Position numbers and translations under genes: made by a program. The notes beneath the pieces were generated by a model, which searched no databases, was not told the DNA's origin, and saw only the letters and a program-made list of their open reading frames with translations. This document shows positions 38,575 to 44,964 of a DNA stretch of 64,000 bases, piece by piece. Positions within the stretch are counted from its first letter, which is position 1. Each line of letters opens with the position of its first letter. Source of the DNA: Thermococcus peptonophilus (GTDB taxonomy: Archaea > Methanobacteriota_B > Thermococci > Thermococcales > Thermococcaceae); NCBI RefSeq assembly GCF_001592435.1, contig NZ_CP014750.1, positions 124,001-188,000 on the forward strand, in the 5' to 3' direction.

Positions 38575-39615
38575 TCAGCCCTCAACGGGGCAGCTAACTG
38601 GCTGGAAGTTGTAGCCGTAGGCCTCCGGGTGTATGAAGTAGGAGAGCTCCTCAAGGGCCTCGACGAGCCTCGGCCCCGGCCGTGATATGGCGTTGTCGTC
38701 GCTGACGAAGTATATCCTGCCGTTCTTCACTGCATCGGTATCCGCTAGCGGGCTGTTGCAGATGTCGTCAATGGTGGCCCCTGCATGGGCTGAGAGGATT
38801 ATTATCTCCGGGTTTCTGGCGACGGCTTCCTCAAGGCTGACCTGGGCCCATCCTGTAGCGTCGTGGAAGACGTTCTCACCGCCGGCGAGCCCTATGAGTG
38901 AGTCCTGGAAAGTGCCGTTGCCTGGGACGTAGAGCGGGTTCCACCAGGTTATAAAGAGAACCCTGGGTTTTGTCCTGTTGGCTACGCGGAACTGGACGTC
39001 AGCAACTTCGGCTTTCATGAACTGGACAACTCCCTCAGCTTCCCCGCTCATGTTGAGAACCTTTCCAAGGAGCTCTACGGCCTTATAGACCTCGTCCATG
39101 TTCTTTGGATCGATTATTATGACCGGCGCTATCTTCTCAAGCTGGTCGAGGTACTTGAGGTGCATCGAAGTGCCTATTATCAGGTCCGGTTCGAGTGATG
39201 CTATTACCTCGATGTTCGGGTCGCTGAAACCGCCTATTATTGTCCTTCCTTTCTGAACTCCCGGAGGATAGTCGTCGAACTTGGTGACGCCGACAACCCT
39301 GTTAAGGGCGCCGAGGAAGTAGAGGGTCTCGGTGATGCTTGGGGCGAGGGAAACAATCTTTTTCGGCTCCTTCTCGATGGTGACATTTCTGCCCGCGAAG
39401 TCTGTGATAGTTATCGGGTAGTAAGGCTTGGCCGTCGGGCACTCGCAGGAGTTTGCCGTTTCGGTCTGCGTCTGGGTCTGGCTTAAAGTTGTGCTTGGTG
39501 AGGATGTGCTTTGTGCTTTACTCTGGGTCGTTGAACTTCCCGAGCTTCCTATACACCCACTAACAAAAACAATAGCAACTAAAAGAAGTGCTCCCAGGAG
39601 TTTAGCTTTCCTCAT
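38575..39615 (-). CDS. ABC transporter substrate-binding lipoprotein (BtuF/FhuD type)
   Basis: Extracellular binding protein of 346 residues for a corrinoid, iron complex or heme-like ligand. The signal peptide ends at a lipobox VFVSGC with Cys21, followed by a Ser/Thr/Gln-rich linker (22-55) and a class III binding-protein fold. PKKIVSLAPSITETLYFLGA near residue 83 is the classical start of that fold. No permease or ATPase gene lies beside it, so it is an orphan component here; the transporter must be elsewhere. The promoter lies in the 156-nt gap to the aldo-keto reductase. Confidence 0.88.
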   Translation of the reverse strand: MRKAKLLGALLLVAIVFVSGCIGSSGSSTTQSKAQSTSSPSTTLSQTQTQTETANSCECPTAKPYYPITITDFAGRNVTIEKEPKKIVSLAPSITETLYFLGALNRVVGVTKFDDYPPGVQKGRTIIGGFSDPNIEVIASLEPDLIIGTSMHLKYLDQLEKIAPVIIIDPKNMDEVYKAVELLGKVLNMSGEAEGVVQFMKAEVADVQFRVANRTKPRVLFITWWNPLYVPGNGTFQDSLIGLAGGENVFHDATGWAQVSLEEAVARNPEIIILSAHAGATIDDICNSPLADTDAVKNGRIYFVSDDNAISRPGPRLVEALEELSYFIHPEAYGYNFQPVSCPVEG

Positions 39616-39771
39616 TTTGTACCACCTGGATTATTTGTCCGACTCTGAATTGGGCAGGAGCTTAAAAAGTTATTGGATAAAACGGCCAACAGCCTTCATT
39701 TCTTTCCCGGTTTTATCGTTCAGAGAGAAACCTTAATTAAGGTCGAGTTCCAAATCGTTTTGGTGTGAAAG

Positions 39772-40608
39772 ATGAAGAGAGTTAGGGTTTTTAATGACCT
39801 TAAGAGGATAGGCAACGACAAAGTCACCTCTATCGGTATGGGCACGTGGGGAATAGGTGGCTACGAGAGTCCAGATTATTCAAAGGACAGGGAGAGCGTT
39901 GAGGTTCTAAGGTATGGGCTTGAGCTTGGGATAAATCTCATAGACACCGCTGAGTTCTACGGGGCCGGGCACTCCGAGGAGCTTGTGGGAGAGGCCATAA
40001 GGGAATTTGAACGCGATGATATTTTCATCATCAGCAAAGTGTGGCCAACACACTTCGGCTACGAGGAAGCAAAGAGGGCCGCGAGGGCGAGCGCAAAGAG
40101 GCTGGGAACTCACATAGATCTATACCTCCTCCACTGGCCCGGAGACAGCTGGGAAAAAATCAAAGAGACGCTCCACGCCCTTGAGGATCTCGTTGATGAA
40201 GGGTTAATCCGCTACATCGGCGTTAGCAACTTCGACCTTGAACTTCTCAAGAGGAGCCAGGAGGCGATGAGGAAGTACGAGATAGTCGCCAACGAGGTCA
40301 AGTACTCTCTCAAAGACCGCTGGCCTGAGACAACTGGCCTGCTCGACTACATGAAGCGCGAAGGAATTGCACTGATAGCTTACACCCCGCTTGAAAAGGG
40401 AACCCTCGCGAGAAACGAATGCCTGGCCGAGATCGGGAAGAAGTACGGAAAAACCGCCGCCCAGGTTGCTCTTAACTATCTCATCTGGGAGGAGAATGTC
40501 ATAGCCATCCCGAAGGCTGGAAACAAGGTTCACCTCGAGGAGAACTTCGGTGCCATGGGTTGGAGACTCTCAAAGGAAGATAGAGAGAACGCAAGGAGGT
40601 GCGTCTGA
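39772..40608 (+). CDS. Aldo/keto reductase
   Basis: NAD(P)H-dependent TIM-barrel reductase of 278 residues. The catalytic tetrad is visible: Asp and Tyr in LIDTAEFYGAGHSEE, Lys in FIISKVWPTH and His in LYLLHWPGDSW. GVSNFD and ALNYLIWEENVIAIPKAG are family landmarks of the cofactor site. ATG 39772 follows GGTGTGAAAG. The stop TGATG overlaps the start of the AOR-type gene, so an aldehyde- or ketone-reducing enzyme is coupled to an aldehyde oxidoreductase; they may process the same aldehyde. Confidence 0.92.
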   Translation: MKRVRVFNDLKRIGNDKVTSIGMGTWGIGGYESPDYSKDRESVEVLRYGLELGINLIDTAEFYGAGHSEELVGEAIREFERDDIFIISKVWPTHFGYEEAKRAARASAKRLGTHIDLYLLHWPGDSWEKIKETLHALEDLVDEGLIRYIGVSNFDLELLKRSQEAMRKYEIVANEVKYSLKDRWPETTGLLDYMKREGIALIAYTPLEKGTLARNECLAEIGKKYGKTAAQVALNYLIWEENVIAIPKAGNKVHLEENFGAMGWRLSKEDRENARRCV

Positions 40609-42473
40609 TGTATGGATACAAGAATAGGATAGCGCGTGTTAACCTGACTACAGGTAAAGTTACCTACGAGGAGCTTCCTGATGAAGTTATAAGGAAGTTC
40701 ATCGGCGGAAAGGGACTCGGCTACTACATCATTTACAAAGAGGTCCCTCCAGGGACCGACCCTCTCAGCCCGGCCAACAAGTTCGTGTTCGCGGCTGGTG
40801 GATTGACGGGCCTCGTTCCGGGTTCGAGCAAGGTAATTGCCGTCAGCAAGAGCCCTGAAACGAGGCTCATCAGCGACTCAAGCGGTGGTGATGCCTTTGG
40901 TCCAAAGCTCAGGGGACATTTTGATGCGCTAATAATCGAAGGAAAGAGCGAAAAGCCCGTTTACCTCCACATCCACGACGGAAAGGTCGAGATTAAGGAC
41001 GCGGGTCATCTCTGGGGCAGGGGCAACTACGAGGTAGCTAAGGAGCTCTGGAAGGAGTATCCGACGGCGAGCATGGCGATGGTCGGCCCCGCTGGAGAGA
41101 GGCTCAGCAGGATAGCAGATGTAATCTACGACACCGAGAGGGCCAGCGGAAGGGGTGGCCTGGGAGCTGTTTTGGGAAGCAAGAAGGTCAAAGCGGTGGT
41201 AGTTGAGCCCGGCGAGAGGCCGAAGGTGGCGAATCCAGAGGGGTTCCAGAGGCTCTGGCAGGAGTACTACAACGAGTTCGCCACGAATCCAAAGTACGAG
41301 CACACGAGAACCTACGGAACGACGGATGCCCTGAGAAGCGCCGCATCGATAGGAATGAGCCCGGCCTACAATTTCTCAAGGCCCTACATCCCGGACGAGC
41401 TGGCGAGCAAGCTCGGCGGCGATGAGGTGAAGAAGTACGAGGTCGAGCCGGAGTGGTTCGTCCACGGGAAGAGCTGCCCGATAAAGTGCGCCCGCTACGT
41501 TGAGGTCGAGTATAAGGGCAGGAAATTCCGTGTCAAGCCCGAGTATGAGAGCATAGCCATGCTTGGAGCAGCCACTGGTGTCTTTGACTTTCCTGCCGTG
41601 GCATACTTCATCCACCTCGTCAACGACTATGGAATGGACAGCATAGCGACCGGAGCAACCATCGGCTGGCTCTTTGAGATGGTGGAGAGGGGATTAATCG
41701 GTGAGGATGAGATTGGCTTCCCTGTGAAGGGGTTTGGCGACGCCGAGGCCGAGGAGAGGCTCATAAAGCTGATGGCGGAGAGAAAGGGCATAGGGGCAAT
41801 TCTTGCCGATGGAGTCAAGAGAGCCTGCGAGAGGCTCGGCAGGGGTTGCGAGTTCGCCGTCCACGTCAAGGGGATGGAGAGCCCCGCCTGGGATCCTCGT
41901 GGCAGGAGGACGTACGCTCTGAGCTACGCCACCGCCGACGTCGGTGCCTCTCACCTCAGGGGCTGGCCGAGGCCGCACCAGCTCCCGAACCAGGGGCCGG
42001 CGAAGGAGCTCGTGCCGTCCCTTATTGAGGGGAGAGACGAGAGCTACATCACAGACATGCTCGGAACATGCAAGTTTGTACCCTACAAGATGGAAGACCT
42101 GGCTAAGCTCTACTCCGTAGCTACCGGTGAGGAATGGACAGTCGAGGAACTCCGGAAGAGGGCAGGGGGTGTCGAAAGCATAGCGAGGATACACGACGCG
42201 CTCGACTGGGTGACTCCCCCAATAGACGACACCATTCCGCCGCGCTGGTGGGAGCCGGAGCCGGACGGACCGGCGAAAGGAAACGCGGCGTTCATAGACT
42301 ACAACGACTTCCTCGAAGCGAGAAGGGAGTTCTACAGGCTGAGGGGCTGGCACGAGGAGCTCGGCGTCCCACTGCCGGAGACGATGGAGAAGCTCGGCCT
42401 TCCGGAATTCAAGGAGGATGCCGAGAGGGCTCTTGAGACAGTTAGAAAGAGAATGATGTTTAGCGGGCAGTGA
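40608..42473 (+). CDS. Tungsten aldehyde:ferredoxin oxidoreductase family protein
   Basis: Tungstopterin enzyme of 621 residues that oxidises an aldehyde and reduces ferredoxin. The N-terminal RVNLTTGKVTYEELP, KFIGGKGLGYYI and ISDSSGGDAFGPKLR match the AOR/FOR/WOR family. The central cysteine motif, normally C-x2-C-x3-C, reads HGKSCPIKC, so the first cysteine is absent; the fourth ligand is in LGTCKF near residue 487. That leaves three ligands and suggests a 3Fe-4S or non-Cys-ligated cluster. As I recall, P. furiosus WOR4 shows a similar loss. The substrate cannot be assigned. ATG 40608 follows GGAGGTG. Confidence 0.9.
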   Translation: MYGYKNRIARVNLTTGKVTYEELPDEVIRKFIGGKGLGYYIIYKEVPPGTDPLSPANKFVFAAGGLTGLVPGSSKVIAVSKSPETRLISDSSGGDAFGPKLRGHFDALIIEGKSEKPVYLHIHDGKVEIKDAGHLWGRGNYEVAKELWKEYPTASMAMVGPAGERLSRIADVIYDTERASGRGGLGAVLGSKKVKAVVVEPGERPKVANPEGFQRLWQEYYNEFATNPKYEHTRTYGTTDALRSAASIGMSPAYNFSRPYIPDELASKLGGDEVKKYEVEPEWFVHGKSCPIKCARYVEVEYKGRKFRVKPEYESIAMLGAATGVFDFPAVAYFIHLVNDYGMDSIATGATIGWLFEMVERGLIGEDEIGFPVKGFGDAEAEERLIKLMAERKGIGAILADGVKRACERLGRGCEFAVHVKGMESPAWDPRGRRTYALSYATADVGASHLRGWPRPHQLPNQGPAKELVPSLIEGRDESYITDMLGTCKFVPYKMEDLAKLYSVATGEEWTVEELRKRAGGVESIARIHDALDWVTPPIDDTIPPRWWEPEPDGPAKGNAAFIDYNDFLEARREFYRLRGWHEELGVPLPETMEKLGLPEFKEDAERALETVRKRMMFSGQ

Positions 42474-42602
42474 GATAATTCGTCCTCTGATTTTCTCTTT
42501 TCTTCATTGTCACGAGGTGCTTATTTTCTCCTTCGTCTTTTGAAAAAGAAAGAACGAGCGGCAAAATATTCGGAAAGAAACAACAGAACCTAAACGATAT
42601 CC

Positions 42603-43067
42603 TTATTTAGCACCAATGGAAAGTGAAAACGCTGATTTCTTCCCGATTATCTCTTCCCTGCTCTTTCCAGCCTTCAGATCCTTGATAAGCTTCAAAACAC
42701 GGCGCTTTATCTCGTCCCTCACTTCACGGTACTTCTCTATCGGCTGGCCGTAGGGGTCATCCAGCCCCCAGTCCCAGGTCTTTTCGGGCGGGGCGTAGGG
42801 GCACTTGTCGAGACAGCCCATCGTGATGACGATGTAGGCTTTATCGGCCATCTCCTCGGTGTAGAGCTTGGGGTACTGGCCCTCAAGGGAGATGCCAATT
42901 TCCTCCATGACCTTCCTCGCGAGCGGGTCTATTTCCTCAGCAGGCTCAGTCCCGGCGCTCATGGCCTTGAACCTCAGGTCGTCGTTGAAGTGGTTGAAGA
43001 AAGCCTCCGCCATCTGGCTCCTTGCAGAGTTCTTCACGCAGACGAAGAGGATGAGCTTCTCGTCCAT
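42603..43067 (-). CDS. ArsC-like low-molecular-weight phosphatase family protein
   Basis: Arsenate reductase of the thioredoxin-coupled type, or a related protein phosphatase, 154 residues. The P-loop CVKNSARSQ (Cys10, Arg16) matches C-x5-R, and a second pair Cys85/Cys89 in MGCLDKCPY resembles the redox cysteines of S. aureus ArsC (Cys82/Cys89) with tighter spacing. GLDDPYG provides the catalytic Asp. The family converts arsenate to arsenite through a disulfide cascade. No ArsR or Acr3 gene adjoins it. The 129-nt gap downstream (42474-42602) holds T-rich terminator-like sequence. Confidence 0.85.
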   Translation of the reverse strand: MDEKLILFVCVKNSARSQMAEAFFNHFNDDLRFKAMSAGTEPAEEIDPLARKVMEEIGISLEGQYPKLYTEEMADKAYIVITMGCLDKCPYAPPEKTWDWGLDDPYGQPIEKYREVRDEIKRRVLKLIKDLKAGKSREEIIGKKSAFSLSIGAK

Positions 43068-43430
43068 TTCTTCACCCTAGGGAGGGTCAGAACGGCCTTT
43101 TAAATGCCTTTTCGCAGTAGTCTATTTAGAAGTCCATAGGATACCGACTTGGTGTTAAAATGCTTCTCCAATAAATTCAATGTCCGCGGGACTCTTGAGG
43201 GCAAGAGCAACTGCCGAGTTCTGCGAGCCCCCTCTCGGCGATCCGATATAGGAGAGGACACCGGTCAGGAGTGGAATAAAGGTCAAAGTAATGCAGTACT
43301 ACAGAGAGGTTGGCTACTATGGGTACAGAATCATGAGAGGGTGCCCTTTGGGGAATCCTCTCCCGTATAACCTCATCAGAGCTTCAACCGGCTGGGTTTT
43401 CTTCCTAAACTCGTCGTGGAGGTAGTGCAG
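43068..43430 (-). pseudogene. Gap with decayed coding-like sequence on the minus strand
   Basis: This 363-nt stretch has no intact gene. On the minus strand, in frame with the Lrp-type gene beyond its TGA stop, comes a coding-like run of about 37 codons (LHYLHDEFRKKTQPVEALM at its start, then RLYGRGFPKGHPLMILYP) closed by two TAGs. After another stop a second run of about 40 codons reads IPLLTGVLSYIGSP and NSAVALALKSPADIEF, ending in TAA near 43160. Composition and residue patterns look protein-like, but there are no usable starts. This may be a broken gene downstream of the regulator; I cannot name its family. The plus-strand frame at 43149-43370 looks like an antisense shadow. Confidence 0.35.
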
Positions 43431-43988
43431 TCACTCACCCCCAAAACCCTTAAAGTAAACCGTCGCGGGGCAACCGTGGCACTTCTTGCCGTAGAGGTAG
43501 CAGCCCTTACAGACCTTTCCGCATGGAGCTACCTCCCTAACGGGGTCGAGCTTGAAGTCCACGAACTCAGGATAGGCCGGAGAGGAGCCGAGGGAGACGT
43601 CCATTTCCCTGACCTCTTCCAGCGGGCGTATTGTGTTCTCTATGGTGGCCTCAAGGGCGGAGTAGTTCTCGGCAACAAGGGCCAGGTTGAGGTTGTACTT
43701 TCCGGTCGTCGTTGCCACAAAGACCGTTCTGGGGCACCTCGCGAAGACATCGGCGAGCTTCTCCGCCTCGTCCATGCTCCTCACGCGGAGGTTCACCACA
43801 GCGGAGACGAAGCCCCTCTTCCTTATGTTGAGGAGGGCCTGAACCTTTATCTCCCCCTTTCCCTCAAGCCGCTCAAGCCTCTCCCTGGCGGAGGGGTGGC
43901 TTATCCCGAGCTCCCTCGCTATAGCGGAGACCTTCGTCCTGCCGTCCTCCCTGAGGATACGGTATATCTTTAGGTCGCGCTCGTCCAT
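43431..43988 (-). CDS. Lrp/AsnC-type regulator with C-terminal five-cysteine motif
   Basis: Transcription regulator of 185 residues. The N-terminal winged helix (about 1-50: LKIYRILREDGRTKVSAI, LGISHPSARERLERLE) is followed by a RAM-like ligand-binding domain (about 55-145). The end carries an added cysteine cluster, Cys156, 160, 163, 170 and 173, spaced C-x3-C-x2-C-x6-C-x2-C in CGKVCKGCYLYGKKCHGCP. Such a cluster could bind zinc or an Fe-S centre and make the protein redox- or metal-responsive. It is divergent from the DUF2892/cytochrome b5-like pair, and two dyads in the shared promoter suggest it controls itself and those genes (inference). Confidence 0.85.
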   Translation of the reverse strand: MDERDLKIYRILREDGRTKVSAIARELGISHPSARERLERLEGKGEIKVQALLNIRKRGFVSAVVNLRVRSMDEAEKLADVFARCPRTVFVATTTGKYNLNLALVAENYSALEATIENTIRPLEEVREMDVSLGSSPAYPEFVDFKLDPVREVAPCGKVCKGCYLYGKKCHGCPATVYFKGFGGE

Positions 43989-43995
43989 AGGATCA

Positions 43996-44010
43996 CCTTC
44001 ATTTTGAAGG
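43996..44010. promoter_or_regulatory. Dyad next to the Lrp-type gene start
   Basis: CCTTCA-TTT-TGAAGG is a perfect inverted repeat with 6-bp arms, placed just upstream of the regulator's GGTGAT ribosome-binding site and ATG (43988). It could be an operator for autorepression or a hairpin in the mRNA leader. Confidence 0.4.
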
Positions 44011-44023
44011 CTCTGTCCTAAAT

Positions 44024-44043
44024 TTTCCTGGGAAATGAATATA
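44024..44043. promoter_or_regulatory. Dyad and TATA box before the DUF2892/cytochrome b5-like pair
   Basis: TTTCC-TG-GGAAA (44024-44035) is an inverted repeat directly abutting GAATATAAG (44036-44044), a TATA-like element that fits a plus-strand start near 44066. On the minus strand the same stretch contains AAATTTAGG, which could serve the regulator gene. The dyad is well placed for the divergent Lrp-type protein to bind. Confidence 0.4.
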
Positions 44044-44080
44044 AGTCTTTTGAATCCATGGAAAAATTGAGGTGATGTCC

Positions 44081-44278
44081 ATGGAGAGGAACGAGGGAAC
44101 TGTGGATAGGGCAGTAAGGGTTCTGCTGGGTCTCATACTGCTCGGCCTCTGGGCAGCGAACAAGATACCCTATAAAACCGTGGCACTTATAGTCGGCCTT
44201 ATAGCACTCATAACGGGCCTCACGGGGTTCTGCGCCATCTACAAGCTCCTCGGAATAAACACGTGCAAGGAGTGCTGA
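44081..44278 (+). CDS. DUF2892/YgaP-type small membrane protein
   Basis: Protein of 65 residues with two transmembrane helices (about 12-28 and 34-52) in the pattern of DUF2892, as in the membrane tail of YgaP sulfurtransferase: N-terminal ERNEGTVDRAVRVLLG and TGFCAIYKLLGINTC near the end. Cysteines occur in the second helix region and in the terminal CKEC. ATG 44081 follows GAGGTGATGTCC. It lies 6 nt before the cytochrome b5-like gene, so both share a promoter. The combination of thiol-containing membrane protein and cytochrome-like protein hints at a membrane redox function (inference). Confidence 0.8.
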   Translation: MERNEGTVDRAVRVLLGLILLGLWAANKIPYKTVALIVGLIALITGLTGFCAIYKLLGINTCKEC

Positions 44279-44284
44279 GGTGAG

Positions 44285-44950
44285 ATGGTGAAGGGAACTT
44301 CCAAGATGCTTGTAATCTCGGGGGAGCTGCTCATACTGGTCAGCCTCGTCATGATGGCGACTGGGTTAGCAATGAACAGCCCATCGTCTAGCCTGGGAAG
44401 CTTTTTGGACTACTCCACGGCAAGGAGAGTTCACACTCTGACGGCGTACCTCTTCATACCCCTCATCTACGTCCACGCAACGGCCGGGTTAGCTACTGCA
44501 CTCAAAAGGGTCAGAGCATTGAAGAGCGAGAGGGCCCAAAGGGTAGTCCTCGGGGTGTGGACGGCCCTCGTTGCAGTGTTACTCCTCCTCGCGCTCGTTC
44601 CGGGGGGCTCTTCGTCACTTTCAAGCCCGGTTTCAGCATCCAACAGCACCTCCGTGGGGCTAACCCTCGAGGAAGTTGCGAAGCACAGCACGGAGAACGA
44701 CTGCTGGGTCGTTATAGGAAACGACGTCTACAACGTTACTTCGCTCATAGACACCCACAGCGGCGGCAAGGAGGCGATAATCCAGTACTGTGGAACCAAC
44801 GCCACTGATGTATTCTTCTCCAAGCACAGCCAGGGCGCCTACGAGGTTCTGCAGAGCTACTACATTGGAAGCATTGGAAACTCGCCGCGGGGCTCGTTTG
44901 GGACAGGAGCTAAAGGAGACAGAGAAAAGGGAGAAAGAGAGGACGACTAA
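44285..44950 (+). CDS. Membrane protein with cytochrome b5-like domain
   Basis: Protein of 221 residues. Three hydrophobic helices (about 8-30, 50-73, 88-106) are followed by a Ser-rich linker and a cytochrome b5-like domain (about 125-195), then a charged tail. The first part resembles small membrane heme proteins: His50 and His64 lie in helix 2. The b5 domain has LTLEEVAKHSTENDCWVVIGNDVYNV as landmark in pieces; the axial motif HPGG is HSGG (His158) and the second axial His is His181 in KHSQGAYE. Cys140 and Cys169 could form a disulfide. Thermococcales are known to lack heme synthesis, so bound heme would have to be imported, or the fold has lost it. Confidence 0.82.
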   Translation: MVKGTSKMLVISGELLILVSLVMMATGLAMNSPSSSLGSFLDYSTARRVHTLTAYLFIPLIYVHATAGLATALKRVRALKSERAQRVVLGVWTALVAVLLLLALVPGGSSSLSSPVSASNSTSVGLTLEEVAKHSTENDCWVVIGNDVYNVTSLIDTHSGGKEAIIQYCGTNATDVFFSKHSQGAYEVLQSYYIGSIGNSPRGSFGTGAKGDREKGEREDD

Positions 44951-44964
44951 TCCTCTTTACTTTT

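Noticed and set aside
42134-42436. Plus-strand ORF within the AOR-type gene in another frame
   Set aside because: Arg/Gly-rich out-of-frame translation of a G/C-rich conserved gene.
43149-43370. Plus-strand ORF of 73 codons in the gap before the Lrp-type gene
   Set aside because: No ribosome-binding site, residue pattern unlike a protein, and the opposite strand looks more coding-like.
43276-43428. Plus-strand frame with a CPLGN motif resembling the C-terminal domain of TetR-type regulators
   Set aside because: No helix-turn-helix upstream and the frame is antisense to a better minus-strand candidate; the likeness is five residues only.
43431-43433. Selenocysteine or readthrough at the TGA of the Lrp-type gene
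   Set aside because: No SECIS-like hairpin seen, Thermococcus is not known to use selenocysteine, and the extension soon meets two TAG codons.
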